A DNA stretch of 64,000 nucleotides from Crocinitomicaceae bacterium (GTDB taxonomy: Bacteria; Bacteroidota; Bacteroidia; Flavobacteriales_G; Salibacteraceae), in NCBI GenBank assembly GCA_002713215.1, contig PAVO01000020.1, positions 62,001 to 126,000 on the forward strand, in the 5' to 3' direction. The notes under the pieces are model-generated. The model saw nothing but the letters and a program-made list of their open reading frames with translations, was not told the DNA's origin and made no database searches. Below, piece by piece: positions 43,517-54,200 of this stretch (its first letter is position 1; the number at the start of each line of letters is the position of its first letter). Both the position numbers and the translations under genes were made by a program.

Positions 43517-46500
43517 TTGAGGAATTTTTACCGCATACTAATCTTGTTTTTTCCACTAATCTATGGATTGTTGGGACATGCCCAGAAAGAACCTTTCTCT
43601 AGGGATTCGTTGGTTTTTATCGAAGAAATTGATGAAATATTTCAATTTGATAAATCCCGAAAAGCAGAGGCCAAGGAATTTATGGAGGGCTTTAGAACCG
43701 TGTGGCTGGGTGGTTTTCTGGATACCAATATTCGAAATGAGATTTATGACATTTGTGACAAAATGCGGGAGAAGAGAATGCTGCCTTTTCCTGAATACAG
43801 CTCTTATTTATCAGCTGTGGCCGCCTTTGTAATGTCCGGTCATGAGATTGAAAAATTTGATCGTTGGCATCGAGGCGTTGAGATTTTATTGGATGGAAGA
43901 AGTAAAAGGAAGTACACCAACTTTTTAGTTTTTAGCAGGCATTTGTTTGAGGAAAATGCCCTGTTTTATTCCAGTACCACCGTATGGAAGTCAACTTCAC
44001 CCTATTTTGAGATTTATTGGAAAGGAGAAGACGATCGGGGAGAGGCGATTGTTGAGATTGAGAGCCTTGACCTGGCATGCTACGCAAAACACGACAGTTC
44101 CTTCATTTGGGATACCAAAGGAACCTATTACCCCATGAAAAAATTATGGGTTGGAGAAGGAGGAGTGGTTAACTGGCATAAAGCTGGTTTTGAAGAGAAT
44201 CAGATTGTTGCACATGTGGGAAAATACAAGGTTGAAATGAATCGATCTGAATATTTTGCTGACTCTGCAGAATTTACGAATAAACTATATTTTGGGAATG
44301 CGGTGCTAATTGGAGAACTCAATGATAAGGTAATTGCCAACAACAAGGAAGATAGGTCTCATTACCCGAAATTTTCTTCTTACAAGGACAACTTAACCAT
44401 CAAAAACATTTTTCCAAAAGTGGATTATAATGGAGGGTTTAAGCAAAAGGGGGTTAGTTTCATTGGAATAGGATCTGACGAAAAACCAGCCTCTGTAATT
44501 ATCAATAGAAATGGTAAGCCATTTATTATGGCTTTTGCAGAAAGCTTTGTAATTCGTGAGAGTAAATTATTTGCAGATCCGGCGGAAGTATTCATTTTTT
44601 TAGATGGTGATACGGTATACCATCCGGGGGTGAATTTCAAGTTTGATAATGCTAAACGGGAATTGGATTTGTATAGAAATAAGGTAGGTAGGGCAAAATC
44701 TCCTTATTTCAATAAGTACCACGAAGTTGATATGTATGTAGAAGTAATGCAGTGGAACATAGATGGAAATATGATTCACATGGAACCACTAATTGGATCA
44801 ACACAACGGGACGCTATGTTTGAGTCCAGTGATTTTTATCAGGCTTATCGTTACGACGATCTTTATGGATTAGGTTACAAACATCCCTTGGTGCTACTCA
44901 AAAGGTGCGTTGCTCAATACGAAACAAGGGATTTGGAGTTGGAAGATGTGGCGCATTGTTGGAAGCTTCCGCCACTCGAAATCAAAAGAACCATGATGAT
45001 TTTGAGTAATATGGGATACGTCAGGTATAATTTTCATACCAACACGGTTCATGTGCAAGACAAAGCAATAAACTATGTGCTGGCCCGAGTAAAAAAAATC
45101 GATTATGACATTATTCAGTTTAAATCAAAACCTTCAAGAGGTACAAATGCGGATTTGAACCTCGATTCGATGTACATGCAGATTCACGGGGTGCCTAATG
45201 TATTGCTGTCAGATTCGCACAACGTAATATTATACCCCACCAATGGTGAGGTATTGCTTAAAAAGAACCGAGATTTTGACTTTTCCGGCGTTGTGGTTGC
45301 AGGTCGTCTAGAGTTTTTTGGGACGGATTTTAAATTCCACTATGATTCTTTCTACATTGAAATGCCTCATGTTGACTCGATGAGAATTAATGTGCAGACA
45401 GAAGCACTGGATGAAAGAACCGGTAAACCTAAAATGGCTCGTGTTCATACCGTTATTCAGCACATATCAGGAAGGTTGGAAGTTGATAAGCACACCAATA
45501 AATCCGGGAAAATTCCGGTTAAAAGATGGCCCGTATTTACTAGTTATGGTAATTCTTATGCATACTACGATAAACGTGAGCCCGGGGATGATGCTTCCAA
45601 CATTACTTATGATCAGAAAGAACTCTATTTTGAATTAGACCCGTTTAGTTTTGATAGTCTCGATAACTTCCAGAATTCAGCAATTGGATTTGAGGGAAAA
45701 TTCGTTTCAGGAGGAATATTTGAAGATTTTAGAGAAAAACTGGTTCTTAATGAGGAAAATATTTCCCTGGGATTCGTACATCAAACAGGCAATGAAGGGA
45801 AACCTATTTATGGAGGGAAAGGAACGTTTACAGCGGATATTCACTTGAGTAAGGAGGGGCTTTTAGGAGATGGTTATATCGATTACATAACCTCAATTTC
45901 GCAGTCAGAAAGATTTAAGTTTTACCTCGAACATGCCGATGCTGTTGTTCAGGAATATGTAATAGAAGAACAATACCCTGGACCACCGGAATATCCGGCG
46001 GCACAAGGCCAGAATTTGGATTGGCACTGGCGACCATATCAGGATACTATGCTGGTTTCCACTCAGGATTTTGGAACCCCCATTAACATGTACGATGGTT
46101 CGTCAACCTTCAAGGGGAAATTAATCTACAACCCAGATAGTTTGGTTGGTACCGGAGTAGGTGGCAAAAAGGGGCATTTTGAATTTGATAAAGCCATTAC
46201 TGAGTCCAATAATATTAGGTTTAAGTTTTTTGAATTCTTCTCTGATACAGCAGATTTTGCTTTAAAGATTGGAACTTTAGGTGAATTGGGTTTTGATACA
46301 AAAAACATGAGAGCACATGTAAGTTTTAAAGACAGGATAGGTCATTTCTGGGCCAATGGTGAATCTTCAGAAATTGTCTTTACAAAGAACCAGTACAAGG
46401 CTAAAATGGATGAGTTTACCTGGTTTATGGATGAAGATAAGGTGGATTTAACAGCCAAGAAAAAGCAGGTGAATCAGGGTGCAGGAGGTACTGTAGATAT

Positions 46501-48025
46501 TGAAGGGGCAAAACTGACCTGTATTAAAAAGCACCAGAAAGCGGCCCAGGATAGTCTGTATTTCTATAGTTCCAGTTGTAAATTCGACTTAAAAGAACAG
46601 ATTATTACTGCAGATGAAGTTAAGTTTATCAATGTGGCTGATGCCGAAATTATTCCGGATAGTGGAAGGGTTGTGATCTATAAGGATGCGGTAATAAAAG
46701 AATTTAAACGGGCTCAGATTGTAGCTAATCGAATCAATCGATTTCATAAAATTTATGATGCCGAGCTCGTTGTTAAGAACAAGATTGAATATTCTGGTAA
46801 AGGAAAATATGATTATAAAAACGGGTCAGATGAAGTTCAGGTAATAGAATTTCAGGATATTCACGTGAGCCCCCAGACCCAAACATTGGCCCATGGTCTT
46901 ATTGGTGCAGATGCGAGCTTTACTTTAAGTCCAAGGTTTAAATATAAAGGTGATGTTAATTTGGAAGCAGGTAAGGAATTGCTCGAATATGAAGGTACAA
47001 CTCAACTTGTACATGATTGTAAAATTGATAAACCCTGGATAAAGTTTAAAACAAACATTGATCCTACAGATGTGATGATTCCGATTGATTCACAGTCCGT
47101 TACTGAACAAGGGAGAAGAATCCATTCCGGTCAGTTAATGGGGAGTTTACCAGCTAAGGTCTATTCTGCTTTTGCATCTGAGTTATCTAAACCAACCGAT
47201 AAAGTTATGTCAATGGCAAAGGGAGTGCTTATGTATAATTCTGCTAGCAATGAATACAGACTTGGGGATGAACAAAAAGTTAATATACCTACGTTACTGG
47301 GAAATTATTTAACCTTAAACACCGAACAATGTGTTGTTTTTTATGAAGGTTCTCACACTTTTGGGTCGAATACCGGAAGGATCGAAGTTTCACCAGTAAG
47401 TACTATTCGCCACGTACTTAAAAACGATTCGGTTGTGCTTAATACATCCATGTTGGTTGATTTTTTCTTTGAAGACAAAGCCATTAAAATCATGTCTAAA
47501 GATTTTCAGGATGCAACCGATTATGAGCGTATCGATTATGAGAACCCAACTTATGTTTATGGTTTAAAAACATTGGTGGGAGAAACGCAGGGCGAGAAAA
47601 TTAGGGCAGATATCGCGCTTTTAGGAAAGGCTAAGAAGTTTCCTGCAGAACTAGAGAAACCGTTCTATTTTAGCAATATCAAGATGTATTGGAACCCACA
47701 AAAAATGGCTTTTCAATCCATAGATCTAATTGGTTATGGTAACTCTGGAAAAGGACAGGTAAACAAGTTGATAAAGGGGAATATTGAAATTAAGAAGAAA
47801 AGAAGTGGAGATCGATTTGCCATGTATCTTAAGGTAAATAAGACCGACTATTATTACTTTTCTTATGCCAACGAGGTGCTCGAAACAGTATCAACGAACA
47901 CTAAATATAACCTGGCAGTGAAAGAAGCTAAAAAGAACAAACAGGAAAGAACCAAGGGACAGGCGAAATTTAGGTTTGTACCAACTCAGACAACCAAGGC
48001 GGCGCAATTCTTGCGTCAGCTTTAA
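43517..48025 (+). CDS. Very large secreted protein of unknown function
   Basis: 1502 residues with a signal peptide (ILILFFPLIYGLLGHAQ). TTG 43517 is the start: AGGAG lies six bases upstream. The body is mainly beta-strand, with some OstA/LptD-like repeat character in the C-terminal third (FDLKEQIITADEVKFINVAD). Around residues 460-525 an odd soluble segment reads like a winged helix (LEDVAHCWKLPPLEIKRTMM, then MGYVRYNFHTNTVHV). No enzyme motif is seen and I do not recognise the family. It follows prmA by 34 bases and may share the tpiA transcript. Confidence 0.7.
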   Translation: MRNFYRILILFFPLIYGLLGHAQKEPFSRDSLVFIEEIDEIFQFDKSRKAEAKEFMEGFRTVWLGGFLDTNIRNEIYDICDKMREKRMLPFPEYSSYLSAVAAFVMSGHEIEKFDRWHRGVEILLDGRSKRKYTNFLVFSRHLFEENALFYSSTTVWKSTSPYFEIYWKGEDDRGEAIVEIESLDLACYAKHDSSFIWDTKGTYYPMKKLWVGEGGVVNWHKAGFEENQIVAHVGKYKVEMNRSEYFADSAEFTNKLYFGNAVLIGELNDKVIANNKEDRSHYPKFSSYKDNLTIKNIFPKVDYNGGFKQKGVSFIGIGSDEKPASVIINRNGKPFIMAFAESFVIRESKLFADPAEVFIFLDGDTVYHPGVNFKFDNAKRELDLYRNKVGRAKSPYFNKYHEVDMYVEVMQWNIDGNMIHMEPLIGSTQRDAMFESSDFYQAYRYDDLYGLGYKHPLVLLKRCVAQYETRDLELEDVAHCWKLPPLEIKRTMMILSNMGYVRYNFHTNTVHVQDKAINYVLARVKKIDYDIIQFKSKPSRGTNADLNLDSMYMQIHGVPNVLLSDSHNVILYPTNGEVLLKKNRDFDFSGVVVAGRLEFFGTDFKFHYDSFYIEMPHVDSMRINVQTEALDERTGKPKMARVHTVIQHISGRLEVDKHTNKSGKIPVKRWPVFTSYGNSYAYYDKREPGDDASNITYDQKELYFELDPFSFDSLDNFQNSAIGFEGKFVSGGIFEDFREKLVLNEENISLGFVHQTGNEGKPIYGGKGTFTADIHLSKEGLLGDGYIDYITSISQSERFKFYLEHADAVVQEYVIEEQYPGPPEYPAAQGQNLDWHWRPYQDTMLVSTQDFGTPINMYDGSSTFKGKLIYNPDSLVGTGVGGKKGHFEFDKAITESNNIRFKFFEFFSDTADFALKIGTLGELGFDTKNMRAHVSFKDRIGHFWANGESSEIVFTKNQYKAKMDEFTWFMDEDKVDLTAKKKQVNQGAGGTVDIEGAKLTCIKKHQKAAQDSLYFYSSSCKFDLKEQIITADEVKFINVADAEIIPDSGRVVIYKDAVIKEFKRAQIVANRINRFHKIYDAELVVKNKIEYSGKGKYDYKNGSDEVQVIEFQDIHVSPQTQTLAHGLIGADASFTLSPRFKYKGDVNLEAGKELLEYEGTTQLVHDCKIDKPWIKFKTNIDPTDVMIPIDSQSVTEQGRRIHSGQLMGSLPAKVYSAFASELSKPTDKVMSMAKGVLMYNSASNEYRLGDEQKVNIPTLLGNYLTLNTEQCVVFYEGSHTFGSNTGRIEVSPVSTIRHVLKNDSVVLNTSMLVDFFFEDKAIKIMSKDFQDATDYERIDYENPTYVYGLKTLVGETQGEKIRADIALLGKAKKFPAELEKPFYFSNIKMYWNPQKMAFQSIDLIGYGNSGKGQVNKLIKGNIEIKKKRSGDRFAMYLKVNKTDYYYFSYANEVLETVSTNTKYNLAVKEAKKNKQERTKGQAKFRFVPTQTTKAAQFLRQL

Positions 48026-48172
48026 TTCTGTAGTCAGGGCCACAACGATTCTAATTGCGTTGGTTTCCATTTGAAATAGGCGGTTAACCAATAAATATCT
48101 TGATTTAGCTGATATGTTGTTATTAACAGTTGATATTTAATTAGGTTCGTCAGATGAGTAAATTACCAATAC

Positions 48173-48201
48173 TTGAATTGCTAAATTGCAATTTAACTTT
48201 G
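48173..48201 (+). promoter_or_regulatory. Bacteroidota promoter of the 2164-residue gene
   Basis: TTG at 48173-48175 and TAACTTTG at 48194-48201, spacer 18, fit the -33/-7 consensus. The start of transcription would be near 48208, some 30 bases before the ATG at 48239. Confidence 0.5.
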
Positions 48202-48238
48202 GACTGTACAATTTGTTCGTCTTGGTATTAGGTTGATT

Positions 48239-51200
48239 ATGAGACTTTGGATCATATTGTCATTTGTTTTTTCGCTTACCTGTTTATGTGAATCAACGGT
48301 TTTTGCACAAGATTATAAAAACGAAAAACAATTAATTAAAGGAGCAAATGAGGCGTTTGTCAAAAATGATTATAAGACTGCGTTGCCTTTATTCTCTACG
48401 CTTGTAAGTAATTATCCAAAAGATCCGGGATACAATTATAAATACGGAGCGTGCTTGCTTTTTGCCAGTGGAGATAAAGAAAAACCAATAAAATACCTCC
48501 AGTTTTCAGTTAGTCAACCAGAAGTAGATCCACAAGCTTATTACTATTATGCAGTTGGTTTACATCTCAATTACGAGTTTAAAAAAGCCATCAAGTACTA
48601 CAAAAAATTCCAAAATAAAGGGAAGGACACCGAAGTAAAGGAGTTTGAAGTAGCAAATGCAATTGTTCAATGTGAAAATGGTACGACCTTATTAAAAACG
48701 ATAACAGACCTAATTGTTCTTGATAAGAAAGACTTGCAGGACGATGATTTTTACAAGGTGTACGATCTGACGGAATTTGGAGGACAAATTTTAGTTAAAC
48801 CGGATGATTTTCAATCGGATTACGAAAAAAAGAATGCCGTTAAGGATATTTTCTATTTCCCTAAAAATACGGAGAAGATATTTTTTGCTCGTCAGACCTC
48901 TAAAGAAGGAAGTAAGGATATCTATTATAAAATTCGAAATCCGGATGGAACCTGGTCTAAGTCCATTAGCATGGGCAAGCCTATAAATACCAAGTTTGAT
49001 GAAGATTATCCATTTATGCATCCTGATGGAAATGCACTCTATTTCGCCTCTAAAGGACATAATAGCTTGGGTGGTTATGATATTTTCGTATCCCGACTTG
49101 ACGCCCAGGGAAACTGGACCGCGCCAAAAAACCTGGATTTTGCCATAAATACCCCGGCAGACGATTATTTATTTATAACCGACATGAGCGGGGAAACGGC
49201 CTACTTTACATCCAATAGGGAAACACCTGCCGGAGAGGTTAGTGTTTATAGAATAAATATGGAGCGCGTTCCATTGGACTTTGCTTTTGTTTATGGAACC
49301 TTTAATTCTAATGAGACTAAGAAAGCCCACATTAAGGTAGTCGACGCCGAGACAGAGGATGTAATTGGAGAGTACGATACCGATGAAAACGGGAAGTATA
49401 AAATAAAGCTACCCAATCAAGGTAAATTCAACTTCATTGTAGATTATGAAAACAGTACCGTGGCCCATTCGGGTTTAGTTGAAATACAGGAGAGAGATGC
49501 GTTTAAGCCCCTAAAGCAAACCATGGAGGTATTGAATCAGGGAGCAGAAGATGAAAAGCTGGTCATCAAAAACCTAGTTGATGAGGAAGTGGAAGAGGAT
49601 GTTGAGCTAACGGCAGAATACCTTAAGAGTAAAGCAAAGCTTAAAGTAAATAAGGACAAGTTTAAGGATCGAAAGAAACCGAAACCGGAGTTGGTTGTGG
49701 ACGAAGAGCCTGAGAAAACTACACCGGTAGATACCACCGACCAAATTGCAAGTAACGAACCTGTTGACGTAGGCAAAGCTGCAACCTCAATAGCAGGGGA
49801 GAAAAGAATTGATGAAGTGACTTCTTCAGAAGGTCCCAGTTTGGTTGATCCAGGCAATTCAGATTCTTCAGGTGAACCAGGTACTTCTGTAAGCAATAAC
49901 GAGGGAGGTTCGGCCGGTGGTGGAGGTGCTTCTTCAGGTTCAGTAGGAGCGGCTGGAGCCGCCGGAGCCGCAGGGGTTTTGGCTGCGAAAAAACTAAAAG
50001 TTGAGAGTGATAACCCCGATAAAGAAGAAATTATATCCGTTACTTCGAATAACAAAGAGGCTTTAGAAAACGATGAAAAAGTCTACAATAAACAGGCAGA
50101 TCTATCCAGGAACATTGCTTCTATGTCTAGTGCCGAAGCAGCTCAGAAAAGAACCGAATCGGATAAGATATTAGCATCTCTAAATGTTTCAGGAGCATCT
50201 GTTGATGAAAACTCCGCTGAATATGAAGAAGCACAGCGGTTGAAAAACGAGGCTGATGCACTGGATCGCAAAGCTGAAACCAGCAATAAGATTACGGAGC
50301 AACTGGCTCAAAATGCTCAACGATCTCAAGATTTACAACTTGTTTCAGAAACTTATTCTTCTAAGATTGAAAATCAAAGTGATGTTAACACCAACCGGGC
50401 TACCTATGACGAATATGAAGGTAAGCTGGATGAGAATTTGAATAAGCAGACTGGTTTAGGCGAAATGCAGAAGGAGTATTTGGCGGCCTACGAGCAAAAG
50501 GATGTAGCCGCTAAAAATCAGCAGGCTAAATCTCAAGCAATGCAACAGGAAATTACTGAGATTGAAGAAGATATTGAACAAAAAGAAACTAAACTGGCTA
50601 GTGCTAAGGGAAAGGAAAAATCGGAACTTGAAAGTCAAATTGCAACTGATAAAGCAGATTTAGTAACCGAAAAGGAGAATTTGGCGCTGGAGCTGGAACA
50701 GACTGAGAAGTTAAATCAGGAAGCTGCTTTAGCCAAAGCTGATCTGGATGCGGTTGATGAATTAATAGCACAGTCAAACGAAGATGAGGAAATCGCTCAA
50801 TGGACCAATGATGTTAGTTATGTAGAATCTGTATCTCCAAGCGCCGGTTATGAGCCTGGAGCATCAGGTGGTAAATTAGCAGACGGTTCTAAGGGTTCGG
50901 ATTCGACTATTATTGATAATACAGGGTCAGGAGATGTTGAAAGTACCAATGAAAGTGATACTTCCTCCAAAGGAGATAACCTGGCATCGGAAAGTTCAAC
51001 CAGCAATACAGATGAAAATTCAACAATAGGTAGTGATAATGCCGGTTCTTCAGATGAAAATCAAACGGATAGTGAAAGTGATAGAGAGGTGAACTCAGAA
51101 GGTATGGAAGTAGTTAAGTCCACTTCTAATTCAACGGATGCTAGTTCCTCACAAGATGCAAATTCAGCTGATGGTAGTGCAAATTCAGGATCAAGTTCGG

Positions 51201-54200
51201 CCAGTAATTCAGGTACTAAGTTTGTTCAAACTGAAGCTGGAGTTGCTGTTGGTACTGCAGTAGCTGGTTCCGCTTCATCATGGAGTCCGGAAGATGTTAA
51301 TACGAATGAAGTATTTGATATTGCTTCCGTTGAAGATTTAAATGAGAATGAACTTGCGGTATTATTAGACAGCAATTCTGAAAAAGCATCTGCATTTAAT
51401 CCGGAAGAGACCAACGAAATGCTTACACGTTCTGACCAATCTGTGGGATCGATCAACAATTCGGGTTATAACAAAAAGTATATGGATCAATTCCTTGAAT
51501 TGATTGAAGATGAAGGATCTGAGTATGAAAAAGCGGTAAAAACTTATGTGATCAACGAAAGTTGGTTAATGGATATTGAAAAGGAATTAAGTTATCTGAC
51601 GGCCATTGAAGACGACGTACCCGAAGAATACCAGGATAATCTATTGGCGAGAATCAGTAATTTGGAAACACTTCAATCTTCCCGGTTTAGTAATACGGAA
51701 AGTTCACGTGAAAAAGTGCTTGATTTAGCGCAGGGCCAGGGAACAAGTGACGACTTAAAAGCGTTAACTGATCAAAGTAGGGGTGAGTTGAATGAGAAAC
51801 TGAATGCTGTACCTGGTGATGAAGAAACTGAGCAGGAAGGAGATCAGTTAGCAGCCAGCTCTGGTGAAGAAGAGGAACCCTCTTCAATCACCGGTGATGG
51901 TGAAACAGAATCGAATGTCGAAGGGCAAGACCTACAATCTTCATCGTCTGAGAATCAGGGCGAAGCTGGAGGTGACCTGGCTGAAAATACAGGTTCAGAA
52001 CCTGATAGTGATGCCGAGACGGCTAACACGCAAGGCAATGCCGAACAGGGTAATCTTGACGAAGAATCAGGGGCATCCTCTTCTGATGAGGGCGAAGGAA
52101 CTGGAGGAGATGAGTTATTAGCTGTTTCGGGGCAGGACAATACTAACGAGGGTGGAGGTGAAGATGAAACCGGTTCAAATCAGGGAAGTTCAGAAAACAC
52201 TGGTTCATCTGATAACCAAGGAAATGACACAGACAGTGACTTTGATGAAAGTGGTGCTGACGAGTCAGGTTCAACCGATGAAGACAATACCTCTAGTAGT
52301 TCACCATCCAATTCATTGGATTCAGAAAACGACCAGGGATCAACCGACTTAGGAGAAGAAAGTTCATTGAATAACTCTTCTGATAATAACTCGACCACTG
52401 ATAATACTGGTTCTTCCAGTGGGGATGGAGATGGGGCAGGTGCTACCGAAAGCGAAAATAACTCTGCTGACAACAATACGCCAGCTGGAAATGCTTCCAA
52501 TTCAAACACCGAAAATTCTTCGACCGATCAAGGTGGAAAAAGCAAACCCAAAACAGAGATTATTCCGGGAGAAAAAAGCGACCGTTTAGCTAAAGTCTTT
52601 ACCGCTCCTGAAAAATCAATTGATGAAGTTGTAGGTGGAAAAACAGAAAGTGCTTCAGCCGATAAAGAAGTTATTGATGCCGAAGTAAGTGAGATGCAAA
52701 CTACACTTTCTGAAAATGAAACTAAGCTGGCCTCTGCAAAAAGAAAAGAGCGAAAAACGCTGGGCCCGCAGGTTGAACAACAGAAAAGGGATGTAGCTGA
52801 TGCTAAAAACCAGCAAGAGATAGCGGAATACCGAATTGAAGCCCTGGCAAGAGCTGCAGATCAGATTATTGCACTGGAAGAAGGTGAGGAAAGAGAGTCT
52901 GAAAAAGAGGTGAAACGTGCCGAAACCTTAAAGGTAGAAGCAGAAGAGAAATTTGCTGCCGCTGATGCTCGTGAGGGAGAAAAGGCAAGAGGTAAAAAGA
53001 AGAAAAAAGCAAAAGCGGTGGACGTGGCTAACCTGAAAGGTGAGGGAGAAAGAAAGTTAGCGCAGGCAACCGCATCGGAACAACTAGCCGCTGAAATGGC
53101 CGAATTGGAAGACGAAGTGATTTACACGTATAAGAATACACCTGAGTCGCTTCCTGTTTCCAATAAACGTTTGAGCCAGGCAGAGATAAATAATATCAGA
53201 CAGACTCCTGAGTTTGCCAATTATGACGCTACCAGAAAAGAAGCTGCTGAGTATTACAAGAAAGCTCAGGTAGCTTATGTGGAAGCCGAGAAATTGGAGA
53301 ATGACAATAAGTCGAAAGAATCTGAAATTAAGAAGTTAGAAGCTGAGCTTGAGGAAGAGGGGGATGTTGACAGAATAAACGAGTTACAGACTAAAATAAA
53401 AGAGTTGAAGGATGCGGTTGTAGTTAATGAAGAAAATGCAGCGGCTTATGGAGAAGAATCCAAACGATTGTATAGCGAATACAATCACACGAATAACCAG
53501 GCGGTTAGGATGATTAAATCACAAGACCCACAATTGCAGGAAGACTTAGTGGCTTATGCGAATCAATTAGAGAATCAAGGGACGTATGCGGTTGCACCAA
53601 TTGCTGGAAGTTCATTGGATAAAGATGATCAGGAAGGTTACTCTCCAGATGCCTTTTCACGAGTGGTTAAAGGAATTGATGATTATCCTGCCGAACTTAC
53701 GGATGCCATTTTTGATATGATGGACTTTAATAAATCTTTGTACAACAGTGACAACCCAATTCCGGTCGATACCAAACTGCCTGGAGGAGTAGTTTACAAG
53801 GTGCAAATTGGGGCATTCAGAAACCCACCACCCGATGATGTTTTTAAAGGATTTGCGCCGGTACGAGGTGAAAATACAAGACCGGGTTGGGTAAGGTATA
53901 CGGCTGGATTGTTTACTTCTAAAGATCAGGCCAGGCTTAAACGAAACGAGATCAGAGCCCTGGGTTATGGCGATGCGTTTGTAGTAGCCTATAAAGATGG
54001 AAAACGAATTAGCTTATCTGAGGCCGACCAATTGATTGCAGAAGGTTATAAGCCAGATGTAAGTTCCGGGCAGCAAGGTTCATCTTCGACTGCTACCACT
54101 GCTGCTCCTGGAGAGGTTATTCCGGTCTCGAGTATACAAGGATTACTATATACCATTCAGGTCGGGGCATTTAGAAATCAGATTACTTCCGGTCAATTGT

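Noticed and set aside
49537-50055. 172-codon open frame on the minus strand
   Set aside because: It mirrors the Ser/Glu/Gly-rich repeats of the giant envelope protein and has no start context or domain.
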